Positions 49,151-62,463 are shown, numbered from the stretch's first letter. The stretch: 64,000 nucleotides of DNA from Gnetum montanum (GCA_015680685.1 MNCI01015788.1:94228-158227), one strand, 5' to 3'. The notes: generated by a model from the sequence alone, not told the origin. Made by a program: numbers and translations.

Positions 49151-49289
49151 GTTTGGTAAAATCAACATGACCACAACATTTAACAAATTGATAAACATTA
49201 ATGTTGATATTTGATGGATCAAAATTAGAAAAATAACTTGTAAAGGAATAATATGAGAATAAATTTATGAAACTAGTATAGCATAGTAA

Positions 49290-49370
49290 TTGTATTAACC
49301 TAGTAGTAAGCATTTTGACTTGGTAACACCAAGTCAAAGGTTCAATTCTACTAAGTAGCACAAAGTTATA
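49290..49370 (+). repeat. tRNA-like sequence, possible SINE head
   Basis: A-box-like TAGTAGTAAG at 49301-49310 and B-box-like GGTTCAATTC at 49339-49348, spaced as in tRNA-derived SINEs. Between them is a perfect 9-base inverted repeat (49315-49323 with 49329-49337) around a 5-base loop. No intact acceptor stem, so not a functional tRNA gene. Confidence 0.4.
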
Positions 49371-52310
49371 ATTTAAAAAGAAAATCCATAAAAGGAATTC
49401 TAAACTGGTTGAATAAATACAAGGAACTGTAGTAGATGTAAATAAAAATTTTAGTTTTAGTATTACCTAACTTAATATATTTATTAAATAAATATAAACT
49501 TAAGTTTAAAAGTATATGGAATAACTTTTGTTATTAACTCATGTGGTGAGTGAGTATTATAAGATAATTTTAGGTTAATAATCTTACATTACTAATTTCA
49601 ATATCTTTATTTGTAAATACAATAAGAGAGTTAGAATGCAAATTATTATTAATTTGTTAATAATGAACACTACCTATTACGAGATAATGGAATGTTTCTT
49701 TATTTGCAGAAAACTAAATAGAAATACCTTTTCTTCAAAAAACTAAACAAAAATTAGCTTATTTATTTCTAAAATAAATTTAGCATTGATTTTTTTCCTT
49801 GATAGGAATGCTTGTTAATATCACATATGTTGAACCAAACTTGAATGCAAAAACTAGGATATGATTTAACACATGAAAACTTAAGTTGTTTTTATTATTC
49901 ATCCAATTGTATATATAAGAGTAGATAGCTATAATTGGTTTGATTGTTACATTAAACCACCCATAAGTACTTTATAATTTACAACTATTTCAAGTATTTA
50001 TAAGAACCATATAATTAGTTATAACTTTGTAGTAGTTGAACAACTTAATTTTAAACAATGCTTTAAAATATGAAGTAATATTAACCATAGATTTCATAAG
50101 CTCCATGGACATTCATTGACCTCATTAACCAATGCTAATTAATGCTAACTCACCTATCATACAAAGAAAATTAAATTAGTAAATCATATTAATAATAATA
50201 AAATAATACTTAAAAGATTATTGGCCTATTTTAATCCCATCAATATTTGTGTAGTTAATAAATTTAAAAAATTCATTATAGTATATCATGAACACCACCA
50301 ATAATATTAAGTTTGTAATAAAATTCATTATACATAAAAATATAGGTTTATATTCAAAGACTATTTAAGTTCTATTACACTTCATACACTTACATATGAT
50401 TTTCTTGAGTATTTGTAAATCTAGTATAACCATCATGTTTTTAAAAAATGCTACAACCATTTGTTAAATACTAATGAACTAATAATTAATTTTAATAATT
50501 AACTACTTGTAAATATTAATTTTTAGCATGACCATGATATCACTATAGCGCTGATAATTTATTTCCATGGTGAGCATTATATACATAGCAAAAGTATTAA
50601 GATTAATAAACATATCAAATCCTTAACACTATTCATTAAGCTTAATATTGAAACAATTTAGTTTTCTTTACTACATACATAAGAGTTTCATGATTATAAA
50701 ATCATTTTATCAAGAAAATGTATGTGATCACTTAACGTTTCTTCATGATCCCATAAAATAAAATTAAGAATTTAATTCACTACTAATAATTAAAGGACTA
50801 AATTTTCTTAAAGTAGAATTTCTATTAATATCATTTCAAAAGAGCACTCTTTGGCTTAAAGGATCAACAAACTTTCCCAATTTAGTAAAGAAAGTTAAAT
50901 AACTAAAAATATTATTGAACATATTAAATAGATTATATTATAGAATATTTTGTCCTTTTATGTTTCTTTGAAATAATAGAGGGAATAAAAATAGATATTA
51001 GGAGCCTCATCTTTTTCAAAATATACTATAACATAAAGAATTAAAAATAATTAAAAGATAAAATAACATATCATGGATTAAATTAAAGATATAATTCACC
51101 TTCACATATAGAGATGTCTAATAATTGAAAACAAACAAGGTATAAAACATAAATAATTAGTCATATACAATATAATCTATATCTACATTCTTTAAATTTT
51201 AAAGAACACTCAAGGATAATAAATTTTCTTCATCGTAGGAGAACTATTTTTTTACTATAGACTTGGATTTAAGTTATTGATTTGAAGATGCTACAACATT
51301 TGGAATTGGATTAGCTATTGACTATGGTTGACTCATACTTGTATCTTTAAAGATATATTCATAATCTTCATTCAATATAATTTGCAACAATGATACATAT
51401 ATGATATTATAGGTAAATCATTACCAAAATCAATTAATCAATTGAAAATTTATTTATATATATATATAAAAAAAATCATCTATGAATTTTTGATATTGAA
51501 CTTTCTATAATTTATTGTTTGTGTTAATGTGCATATTATTTTCTTCTACAAATCTTAATCTTATATTTCTAATTTTCTACCTCAATTAACTATGTTTACA
51601 TTCTTGCTAATTCTACTAAAGAAAATAAATCTTTTCTTAAAATTTTTTATTTATTTATGTTTAATTAATCATTTCTTATTATTCACTCATGAGCTCTATT
51701 AGGTAATTTAGAATATAAACTTAAAGTACTAGTGAGTCTACTTGTTTTAGGCTTTGTAGTTCTTTGGCTTAAGCATCTACCAAATCCCTTTTGTTAGACA
51801 CCTCATTTTGATACTTTTTGAATGCTTTAAGTTAATTTTTTTATACAGATATGTTTGCTATAGATCCTTATTCAAAACTTCATTTTATGCTAAAACATCT
51901 ATGAAGGCATTTTTATCTCTATCTAGTTAGTTTTCTAAGGCTTTGGATTTGAAAAAATAACACATGGAGATGTAATTTGAAATCATGACATTAAATAGAA
52001 AATCATTACTTACTATTAAATAATGTTCATTAGCTAATGTTGGAATAGCTTTAGAAACCTTGAATCTAATACTGAATATAAAATCATCATCATCATTGCC
52101 TTTAATGTGCTTCCATTCTACTACATTGTACATTACTTTCTTAATTGGATAATTTTAATAGTTATTTTGAAGAAGAGTATAGTTGACTCATAATAAGCAA
52201 CTTTGTTTTAAAATTGATGTTGATCATGTATCATCTTCATCATGGATGGTGAAAGATAATTACTTACAAGTATAGACTATCCCCTAACCTAAGCATCTTT
52301 CAATTGGTTT
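49371..52310. other. Unassigned AT-rich sequence
   Basis: Nearly 3 kb without a recognised gene. An (AT)n run lies near 51455-51470. A 68-residue open frame on the minus strand (51927-52133) has an acidic start and no recognised motif. Confidence 0.4.
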
Positions 52311-52315
52311 ATTAG

Positions 52316-53225
52316 TTATGAGTGGCGAGGTACTATTACATCCAACCATACAAATCACAAAGAATTCATGTGCAATCCAATCAAATTCCATGGACTTTAT
52401 AGTTTCTAGTGCACTAGTCGTCTAAGAAGTGAATCTTGCGTTAAGGTCATTCGTTATCTTCCCAATTACACTTATGACGTATGTTGGTATGGTTAAGTGT
52501 AATTGAGGCATAAAATTATTATCATTTTTGTATTTTATAGTCCTGGTGCTCAAATAAAGACAAAAACAAAGTAAGTTCATGACTAATTCAATGTGACTAA
52601 CCTATTGGCCTCTAGCTAGTCCTAACATAAGTATCCGGTCCTAACATAGTACATGTCCTGAACCCACATATCAACTACTGGGTTACCAAGAACTACGCTA
52701 CTAGGTGTACCAAGTAATAACACTACAAGGATTACCAAGAAAATACATGTTATGCCCAAAGACACCGTAGTTATGTATTTAATTTATCTAACTTATCTTA
52801 CCCAATTATCTTAATTAGATTAATTACTAGAAAATATTGAACAACTAATTGAAAATATTAAATGCATAAATGAAATATTCAATCTATATGTTGCAAGGTT
52901 TATTAGAAAGCTCATATTTATTACTACACACACTGTTGTGCTCAGGTAAAAAAAATGTTTCTATAAAGATTTGTACACTCAATGACTCCTGCTGCAGGAA
53001 TTTAGGAAAAATATTCTAACTTTCAAATAAAAAAACTTCAAGAGTTCTACTACTACTATGAAAAATTTATTCCCCATACATGTAGCTAGTGAGCTCATAT
53101 TTATAGACTGGAATAGACCCCTGTGTCAACGGGGCTATGTCAATGAAATAGACTGCATTGATAAGACTTCGTCAATGAGGCCTCATCAACGGGGCCCAAA
53201 CAATGCAATAGATCAAAATTCATCA
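52316..53225 (-). repeat. 3' LTR of element B
   Basis: Reads leftwards from TGATGAATTTTG at 53225 to a CTCATAA end at 52316 (decayed CTCATCA). A CTTGGGTGTA purine-rich remnant precedes it. The U3 units (53115-53205) are of the GGCC(C)C/GTTGA type. Confidence 0.88.
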
Positions 53226-53489
53226 TACACCCAAGACTAAATGAAAAATCATCCTTAAGTTCTTTAGAAAATTGGCAAGTGTGGAATTATTAATTGATTT
53301 TTGACATAATAAAACAAAATGACATAGACATAACAGTACTGAGTGCCTAGTGTACAAACTAGCACATTATAAAAATTATAGTGTTCATGACACAAAATTG
53401 AGCACTAGGACATGATTCTTCAAAATTGAATATCATGTTCTTTAATGGTATGAAGTTTTTTGAGAAGGTTAGATAGTCCTAGGTGGTGG

Positions 53490-55100
53490 TAGCTCCTAAG
53501 GTTCTGAAGGATCTTTGCCAGCTTTAGGTGATGTGGTGGCTAAGGCACTTGAGGCTATCTTACTACTATTGCAACTTTAGGTAGTAACTTTAGATGGAAG
53601 GTGAAAAGCATCTAGTAATGCCTTCATTTTCTCTTCTTTACTCTTGGGATTGTTCACATTCCACATAGCTTTGCCAATGTAGGCTAGGGTTGGAACATCT
53701 CAAGGACAAGGCAAAATAAGAAATAGCTCATTACCATTGAGAAACTAGGCTGCAAATTGCTTGTGCTTGATGTCAAACACTTAGAGTGTGTCTTGTAGCA
53801 CTTAGTAGTTGTTCATTCTTTTGGTTAGGTTCTCCACAACTAATCTTTGGTTGATGAATTTTTCCTTGAGAACTTTAAGTTCAACATTTGCCACTACAAG
53901 CTTTTGCTTAGTGTCTTTATGAGTCTTGAACTTGGCCTCATATAATAAGTATGAGTTGGGCACTTGTTTCTCAAGTTCATAACATAGCCATCTGGTAGTT
54001 AGCATTATCAAGTTTGCATAGTAGAGGTTGGACAACTCCATGTATTTAGTCATCTCTTCAATCTGCAGTTCCTTCATCTGGATTTTTGCCTTATTATAGG
54101 CATCAATCCTGTCAACAATGGGTTGTCACACTTCTCTACCTTGTTGGAATTATTGGAGGGCTTCATTAAACTTTGCCTTTGCTAGTTGGATATGTTTTTT
54201 ATTCACCTCCTTTTTGTAATGATTTTTAACTTTTTCAAATTTTAGAGCCTTATTTTTCCACACAGTAAACTTGATAGTTGATTTCTATTCCAAGGTGCAG
54301 ATCTCCTCCATGAAGAGATTACAATTCTCTACTATTAATATCCTTCATTCGACATTTTCCCTAGCAAGCTACTCCTACTATTAATGGATAAATTCTTCTA
54401 GTTGTTGTTTTTGCACATCAACATTTCATAGGCGATGATTTTTTGTGGTCAAGGACTCATTCTCTTGGCACATCTACATGAATTCCTTTCGTATTACATG
54501 GGCTTCAACTTCTTCCACAGATTGATTGAAGACTGTCATTACTATTTCACCCTCAATCTACTTAAGTTGTTCTTGAATCTATTGAAAAGCTTCATCTCGT
54601 GTCAATGTAGGGTTGATAAAAATAGGGTAAGTAATTTGGGCATGTAATTCAAAAACTTCTATAGCCAAGCATTGATTATGTGCTTGAGCTATTTTAAGTT
54701 GCCCTTCTAAAATGAGGAACTTTCCCTTTACCTCCAATAGCTCTGACTAGGTTGTAGTGATGGTGTTTGGAAAATCAAAGATATCTAGAGTCGATTGTCA
54801 GGTTCCCACTAGTCGGTCTAGCAGTTCTTCATGCTAGGCTACACGTAATCTTATGTTGATTATTCCTGTGGATGTTTGCATATCTCTTAGTGTAGAAACA
54901 TATAATTTAGGTTTCATAGGTGCATTTAATGCCTTAGCAACTTGATTAGCAATGATCTCTACAATTATCTCTTGCTCCTAGTGCTGCATCACTAATACTG
55001 TTTCCTCCTCACCCTTCTCCAAGAATATTGAAAAGGAAGTGGAATTCCCAAGGATTTTTGGGAATAAGTGATGTTGAGAGAAAGACAGTATCATCTCTCA
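53490..55100 (-). pseudogene. 3' ORF of element B, truncated (unknown function)
   Basis: Homologous to the 3' ORF of A from about 30900 onward. The best open part, 53802-54077 (91 residues), contains HKDTKQKLVVAN and a KFINQRLVVENLTKRMN coiled-coil stretch closely matching A at 32051-32248. The 5' part of the ORF and the internal promoter cassette found in A are missing. Product role unknown. Confidence 0.6.
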
Positions 55101-55164
55101 AGAACAACTATGTTTTTTGAGTAGACAACATTAGTCCACCTCCCTCCATCTAGCTGATTGTACA

Positions 55165-56350
55165 ACCAATAATGTTTAAAATTTTGTCTTCTAGGGTACA
55201 TGTGTGGGGTTCTAATAGAGAACCTTATCTCTTGGTTAAAGTTTTACTTTCCTTATTCTAAGGTCATGATGTTCCTTATTCAAAGATAAGGCCACTAATT
55301 AGTTTTCATATAGCACATTCAAGTTGATTAATCTTTTTTTCTATGCTAGACTTGGATTAAGATCTAGATCATAGGCCATTGAGAGTGTACAAAGCTTGGA
55401 TTGAATCAGGAGTGTTGGAATTTTTTTGTACACTAACTCATATGGAGAGTAACTAATATGAAGTTTCCATGTTGAGCAATAGGCCTAGAGGAAATTGTTA
55501 AGTTTGGTGCTCCAATCTCTCCTATATTTGCTGATGGCTCTTGTTAAGATCTTTGTGATCTCCTAGTTAGTTACCTCTACTTAACTATTGGATTAGGGGT
55601 GGTAGAGTGTTGTTAATTTATGTTCAACCCCCAAGTGTTGCATAAACTTTCTAAAAGTGACACCTATGAAATGAGTTCCATTGTTAGAAATTAGTGTATG
55701 TGGCATCCAAAACCTATTTACAACATTTTGTTGTATAAATCTAGCAACAGTGGATGATGTACAATTAGTAATAGTTACAGCTTCTATCCATTTTTTGTAG
55801 TATTCAACTACTATGATGATATACACCTTTCCATTGGACATGGATGTAATGGGATCCATGATGTTAATGTCCCATATGTAAAAAAGTTCTAGTGGTTGAA
55901 TCCATTGGTTAGGACCTTCCATGTGAACATTCATCCCACCATCTTGTTGAGAACATTCACAAGATTGGATAAAATGGTGGATATCCCTAAATATTATAGG
56001 CCAATAATGTTCTACCATTAGGATTTTTATGATCATGCATCTCCTTGGATAGTGGCCTCTACAAGGTCCTTTGTGAGCATCCTAGAGAACATGTAGTTGA
56101 TCTTCATTAGGGACACATCAACAAATTACACCATCGATGCACACCTTGTAAAGTTGTTAATTGCTTTGCATGAAGTATTTGTCCCGATGAAGAAATTTTT
56201 ACATTTTTCTAAAGTCAAGATCTTGTGGAATCTTCTAAGTAAGAAGATCTATGAGGATGTCATTATACTAGGCTATTTTTATGGGCATTTGGTCATTTAG
56301 TTCTTCTGTAAAGAGGAGTTTGTCTAGAAATTAATTAAAGAGCAGGCTCT
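55165..56350 (-). pseudogene. Integrase of element B (broken)
   Basis: The open stretch 55593-56036 (147 residues) covers the end of the zinc-binding part (HYWPIIF...CECSQQ) and the catalytic core. The core has a WDINIMDPIT motif, a VVEYYKKWIEA motif, SNNGTHF (second catalytic Asp changed to Asn) and the GVEHKLTTLYHP end of the core. The C-terminal part runs to about 55165. This is the clearest integrase in the window. Stops outside the open stretch inactivate it. Confidence 0.8.
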
Positions 56351-56389
56351 CCTCCTCTTTATTATTCCATCCTAAGCAAGAGAGATTGT

Positions 56390-57790
56390 TAGTGACCATA
56401 TTTTTTATTCCTTTTTGATCTACTATTGCGAGATCGAATTCCTACAAGATCACAAGCCACCATATAAGACAAGGGATCACCACTAGTGTATTCATGAGGA
56501 ACTAGATTGCACTATGATTTTTGTGCACAAATACTTTATAGCCAAGCACATAGTGCCTAAACTTTTTAAAAGTGTACACCATTGCCATTAATTCTTTATC
56601 CATGATGGTGTAATTTACTTATGCTCCCACAATGCTTTAGCTTATGTAGTGGATGTAGTATGGATGTTTCTTATCATCCAACTATATGAGAACTACTTCC
56701 AAAGCATAGTTAGATGCATCCGTCATGATGTGAAAGGGTCTAGACTAGTTTGGTGCCAATAAGATTGGTGTTTTCACCAATTTCTCCTTTAACTATTAGA
56801 ATGCATGTTCACATTCCTTGGTCTAGATGAAAGGTGCATCTTTCTTTGTAAGCTCTATCAACAATTTTTTCATCTTAGAGAAATTATCTATGAATTTCTA
56901 GTAGTAGCCATTGTTTCCAGGGAATGACCAAACATCTTTAACTATCTCTGTCTGCTATGTTATTACTTGGATAGCCTTTATTTTTTCAAGGTCTACCTCA
57001 ATTCCTACTTGAGTGATTCTATGCCCTAGTACAATGCCTTCTTGGATCATGAGATGATTATTTTAATAGTTGAGCCATAGATTTGTTTCCACACATCTAT
57101 TTAGTACTTGCTCAAGGTAATCCAACTCTTGCCCAAAAATAGCTCCATAGGTGGAAAAGTCATCCATAAAGACTTCCACACCACTACCAATCTATTGTTG
57201 AAAGATGCGAAGGACCAGATGTTGAAATGTTATAGGGGTATTTCATAGATCAAATGACATTTTATAATATGAAAAATTCCCCTAAGGACTCATGAATGTC
57301 ATCTTGGCCTAATCTTTAGATATAATTTGGATTTAGTTATAGCCACTATAACCATCTATGAAGCTATAATAGTAATGCCTAGAGATGGTGTTCAACACTT
57401 GATCAACAAATAATAATGGAAATTAATCTTTAAATGTTTCCATGTTTAATAGCCTAAAGTTGATGTAGAACCACCATTTGTCATCTTTATTTGATATAAT
57501 TACAAGTGGGCTAACCCATTCACTATCCACAATGGGATAGATGAACCCTACCTTGACGAGTTGTTCAACTTCCTCAATGATTTACTTTAATTTGGGGTTC
57601 AGCCATCTTTGTGGCTACCTTCTTGGATTCATGGCTAGGTCAGTGTAAATGTGATGCTAGCATACACTTGGATCAATTCCAATTAGCTCTAGATATGACC
57701 AAGCAAAGGCTATTGACCATTTATTAACAACCTTACCTTTTATTCAAGAGAAAGTTTGGCATTAATTATGACTAGCTCACCATTATTTAA
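56390..57790 (-). pseudogene. Reverse transcriptase and RNase H of element B (broken)
   Basis: Reading leftwards: the FIYPIVDSEWVSP motif at about 57500-57545, a SGYNQI-like motif near 57335-57360, the active site VFMDDFSTYGA at about 57145-57180, thumb motifs near 57000-57060, and RNase H from about 56780 to 56390 with the ALNYTTTEKELMAMVY-like stretch (decayed). Catalytic Asp residues of RT are retained. Numerous stops and frameshifts. Confidence 0.75.
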
Positions 57791-58279
57791 GAATGCATAC
57801 TCCATGTCAACTAGTAAAATTTTTAGCTCTACGGATTCTTGCTTGAAGCTGTGAGGGATTTTCAACTCTCCCCCAATAGGTATAACCATCTTCATCATAG
57901 AGTTAGGGATGAACTCGTGCATGTTTATCCATGCTTTCAACATAAGCACATGTAAGGCTCTTAGCTAGTTACATGCATAATGTATGGCTTTTTGAGTAAG
58001 CTATCAACCACTAGGTGTCCTCTTGTTTTGTGGTTGTTGTGTATTGATACCTTTGAATATTGATTTCTTGTGCACACTAACTGCATGCTTTAATGTATGT
58101 AATTTTGATGGACCAAATATTTTGCACACAATTGCACCCCTTATTGATATACATGATGTATGGAATGCATTTCTTCTCTAGCTTTCCAAATTCATTCTCC
58201 CTAGAGATTTCCAAGAAGAGGTCCCTTTTGCCCATATGTGCATCGATTGTGCTTAACCAAGCTCTTCCCATGATAATGG

Positions 58280-58530
58280 GAAAGTCACATTTTCAATTCC
58301 TAACTTTGATCACCAGAAAATTGGTAGGATAGGACCATCCACAAACTATGGTTACAATGTCCTCAACTAATCCTAGAGGGATAGTAATTGACTAGTCAGC
58401 CAATTCCAAATGAATATTGCTCTTCTTGTGAGGTGGTAGGTTCTAGGCTTTGTACATGTGATGGGAAATGAGATTGACATCAGAACAAGAGTCAAGAAGA
58501 GGCTTGCATTGCTCATGTTTAGTGATTTTT
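58280..58530 (-). pseudogene. Aspartic protease of element B (broken)
   Basis: Reads LLDSCSDVNLISHHMY near 58450-58500, equivalent to LLDSGS...NLI of related elements: the Asp is kept but Gly is changed to Cys. The stretch SNIHLEL follows. Region 58560-59330 upstream is the Pro/Tyr-rich linker also seen in A. Confidence 0.65.
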
Positions 58531-59329
58531 TGGTACATAACTAAACTTCCTTAGTCAAATATTTTTGTTGGAATATTTCCATCCTTGATCTAATAAAAAA
58601 AAACATGAGTTAACATCATAGTGCTAATTCGAGGTGGTGTTTGGTTTGAAGGGCACTAAAAGCTATTTGATGTAGAGGATAAGGGTGTTGGAGATGTAGG
58701 GTGATTAGCCATACTAGGTTGTGAGGATTGGAGAGGATTTGTTGGTTAGAAGAAGGATCTTTTCTAGATCGATTATCCGAACTACTCAGTTAAAAAGACA
58801 GTTGTTAATGTACAACCCTTGTAGCATTTCATTGCTATGGCTATGGAGGAATATCATCCTACATGGATATAGGTTGAGAATAGATGTGTGTACATAGATG
58901 GATGTAGAGGGTGGTATGGATATGGGGTTTCTCCTTAAGTAGATGGTGAATGTGTTCAGTGGTACTTTGGAGGATGATAGTGATGTTGAAATGAGAGATG
59001 ACTTACAAAACTTCTTAGAGAGATGGGTTGCTAAACATACTACCCATATGGATCTAGTGACCTATAAGGGTATTATTTCCTTAGTGGTGGCATTCCCCAC
59101 AATTGTGGTTCCTACCATTATTGGTATTGTTCATATGATTGTCATGGAGCTCCAGTTGGGTAATAAGCTTGCGGTTGCAAGTGGAGCTACCTTAAGTTGC
59201 CTTGAGAATAAGGCAATCGTCTAGGTGCTTGCCTACATGCTAGTCAAGGATTCAATGCATATATATTAGACTCTTGTAAGTGTAACATGATAGGGAAATA
59301 ACCATTTGGATTTTCATATTAATAAATGT

Positions 59330-61010
59330 TGCAACTAGTTTGATCATTAGGGTCGATTTCCACAACTTCCTCTATGGCAGCAGCTTTGCCCTTACCTCTT
59401 TGGTAGGCACATTTAGCTTCTTTTAACCTCCTATGGTTATGATTACTATTTTTCTATTTAGATTATTCAGTAATCTTTATAGTATCTTGGAATTTTTTAT
59501 CCAAAGAGTTCCATAATTTATCAAACTTTTCCAAAATATTAGAAACAAATTTTTGGATCGGCAAGGTTTTTCTATTCATTGCTTCATCGAGTGTTGACTC
59601 CTCCTCATCAAAAAATTAAACCTTCATTTTCCTAATGAAAGGATTCCTATTATACTCTTCTATACTTTTCCTCTTTCGCAACTCTTCTTCTTCTTTTGCT
59701 ACCTACTCTATCAACCTTTGGATCTAATGGGCTCTTAGTTTAGACTATCTCTCTTGGGCATACACCTTGAGAGTTCTTCTATTTCTTGCTCTAAACCCAT
59801 CTATGATGTGGCAAAGTTGTTTCCACTAAGAATAACCATGACTAGGGCATTGATGTAAGAGTGAATAATATATACTCATAATAGCATCCAAGGGTTCATG
59901 TGTTCTTTGTTTCCACCATTTGGTCTACCTCCTTAGGTTAGACACTCTGGAGTACATTTGATATTTGTCATTAAATAGCTCCAACACGGTACTCCATATA
60001 TGGATAGATTTTGACTTCAAGGAGTAGCAACAACTTTTAGCTTCCTTGATGAGAATCCTGGGAAAAAGGTTCAATTTCTACCATTCATTTTCTATATTCT
60101 TTAAGGCATAGGAATCATGGAAGACTTGTAGGTGTGTCTAATGATTAGAGTTATATCATCCCTCAAATCATGGAATATTATTTATATCTAAGTGCTTGAT
60201 CTAGCTATCTCTTACATGCATGGTTGGAATCTTTAATACCTCTACAATGTTATCATGCTTTGAGTCACCAATAGAGGTTCATCATCATGATTGTGGAAAT
60301 GACACCGATGATGGTTTCTATCACCTCTACATTCTTGATGTCCTTGATAGTCTCTATTGTCTTGTTGATCACCTTTAGCATGATTATTCCAATGGTGGCT
60401 TCTATGAGAACTAGAAGATGAAGAGGAATGTTCAAAATTAGATGAAGAGGATGAAGAGGAAGGTGGACCTCCACCACCATTGTGGTGTCTACCATCATCT
60501 CTTTGTTCATTATGATCAACAGCCTTAGATTTCTTGTCATTTTGATGTTTACTCGAGTTCCTACCTTCACTATCACTTTTTTTTTTTTGGAAATTTTTTT
60601 TATGAATAATGGATTGTAGGTTCAAAGTCACACACTCATCACCAATAACAAAGGGTGGAGAATTTTCATATTGAGAACCCTCAGGAGGAGGATCCACATT
60701 GTCATCTTAATTTAGCAAGATCAAGGTATTAGTAAAATACTTTCCCTTTGCAAGCTCATGATGCTTTGCTTGGTGTTGATCTTGCTTGCATTACATTTTA
60801 GTTGGATGGTAATCTTGAGTGTCATGATTATCCACAATGTATTCCTCATGAAGATCTAAGATTCCCAAATTTTTAAGGGTTTGAAACAACATCTCGAGCA
60901 TAGATCGATCATGGGGAGGTGGGGGGATGATATTTCCTTCCATGTCATGCCATCACAATTGTTCATCCTGATGTAGGACAAAGGTCAAGTTCGGTACATA
61001 CTCATCTAGA
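59330..61010 (-). pseudogene. gag of element B (broken)
   Basis: The first part has an open stretch 60242-60697 (151 residues) that is strikingly rich in Ser (two runs of seven), His, Asp and Gly. The gag core (about 60230-59760) carries the FHD(S), Leu-Phe-Pro and LLH.CPGH patterns in broken frames. A Cys/basic region lies near 59330-59460. Layout equals that of A, C and D. Confidence 0.7.
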
Positions 61011-61213
61011 TGAGTATATATCACTTTGCATTCCTATGGCACCCACGATTTGAAATCTTCATGTCTATGGAAAGTAGAAATTTTACAAAATAAATAAAAT
61101 TATTAGTGTGCTTAGTACTTATATGTCATGTGAAAGTTATGTTGACCTTGAGTTCATCCAATGATATAAATAATATTCACTAATCCTAGATAGCACATGT
61201 TCCAACAACAAAG

Positions 61214-61231
61214 TCCTTAGAAATGGTGCCA
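61214..61231 (-). other. Primer-binding site of element B (tRNA-Asp type)
   Basis: Minus-strand TGGCACCATTTCTAAGGA, one base after the 5' LTR. Decayed relative to the Athila/Tat type. Confidence 0.65.
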
Positions 61232-61232
61232 A

Positions 61233-62178
61233 TGATGAGAAACGAGGTACACCTATGCCCAACCATATGAATTATAAAGCATTGATGCATGATCTAGTTA
61301 AATTCTATGGAATTTATAGTTTCCTATGCACTAGTATTCTAGGAAGTGAATCTTTCCTTAAGGTTGTTCATTGTCATCCTAATTACACTTGTGATGTATG
61401 TAGGTATGGTTAAGTGTAATTAAGGCATATGATTTTTATCATTTTTTTATTTTATAGTTTTGGTGCTTAAATAGAGAGAAAAACAAGGTAATTTAATGAC
61501 TAATTAAATGTGACTAACCTACTCGCCTCTAGCTAGTCCTAACACAAGTATCTAGTCTCACTTTCCATACATGTCTTCAACCCACATATCCACTTGTAGG
61601 TTACCAAGCACTATGCTACTGGGTGTACCAAGCAATAATGCTACTAGGATTACTAAGCGAATACATGTTATGCTTGAAGTAGTCGTACTTATGTATTTAA
61701 TCTATCTAATTTTTCTTGCTTAATTATCTTAATTAGCTTAATTACTAGAAAATGTTGAATAAATAATTGAAAAAATTAAATGCATAAATGAAATATTTAA
61801 TCTATCCAAAATGTTGCAAAGTTTATCAAAAAGCTTGTCTTTATTTCCACACACACTATTGTGCTTAGGTACAACAATGCTCAAAAAAAGATCTATACAC
61901 TCTATGACTCCTACATTAGCCACTCATGAAAAATATTCTAACCTCCAAATGGATAAACTTTAAGAGCCTAATGCTACTATGAAAAATTTTTTCCTCATAA
62001 ATGCCATTGGTGATCTCGTGTTTATAAACTAGAATAGACCCCTGGGTCGATGAGGCTATGTTGATGCAATAGACTAAGTTGATAGGACCTTGTTGATTGG
62101 GTCTCATCAACATAGTCAACTATGTTGATGAGGCCTTATTCACGAGGCCTAATCAATGCAATAGACCAAAACTCATCA
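61233..62178 (-). repeat. 5' LTR of element B
   Basis: Reads leftwards from TGATGAG at 62178 to TCTCATCA at 61233. The U3 units (about 62040-62160) include ATGTTGATGAG and GTTGACTATG types. A decayed TATA box (TTTATAAAC) lies near 62020-62030. Confidence 0.88.
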
Positions 62179-62183
62179 ATTAG

Positions 62184-62408
62184 TAAAATCTCTATAACTG
62201 CATCTTCTTCCTTTGAAAATGCTTTTCATAGAAACTTGGACATTATTTCTTTATCCTTATTCTTTAGTACAATGGTAATATCATCTAGTCTATAATTCTT
62301 AAAATATCTTACAAATGTAGAAATTATTTAGCTATATGAAAAGTGAGGTTTTGAGATGTTATAAAAACTCAATACATCATTAACCAAGTTTTTCTTCAAC
62401 AATGATTA
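62184..62408. other. Unassigned gap between elements B and C
   Basis: About 225 bases that match neither LTR family. A minus-strand reading is coding-like for some 50 codons (62340-62190) but has no motif I recognise. Confidence 0.35.
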
Positions 62409-62445
62409 GTATGGTTAGGCTTAGGGTATACTCACTGCTCATTAT

Positions 62446-62463
62446 TAGCACTGTTGTTTGGGA
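62446..62463 (+). other. Primer-binding site of element C
   Basis: TAGCACTGTTGTTTGGGA, one base after the LTR end, a decayed tRNA-Asp type. The following bases match the same region of A and B. Confidence 0.55.

Larger units (their letters stand above)
52316..62178 (-). mobile_element. LTR retrotransposon B (Ty3/gypsy, same family as A), full length
   Basis: A 9.9 kb element on the minus strand with two LTRs, a tRNA-Asp-type primer site, gag, protease, RT, RNase H, integrase and part of the 3' ORF. Target duplication ATTAG is at 52311-52315 and 62179-62183. Compared with A it lacks about 3.3 kb: the spacer and the first part of the 3' ORF (A 27560-30900), with the junction near 55100-55165. 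All coding regions are broken by stops and frameshifts. Confidence 0.88.

Noticed and set aside
49290-49370. Functional tRNA gene
   Set aside because: No acceptor stem and poor A box. Only a tRNA-like remnant.
51927-52133. Minus-strand ORF of 68 codons with an acidic start
   Set aside because: No motif, no conserved counterpart in the window, and no regulatory context.
58943-59224. Plus-strand ORF of 93 codons
   Set aside because: Antisense to the Pro-rich gag/protease linker of element B; the equivalent region in A confirms the minus reading.
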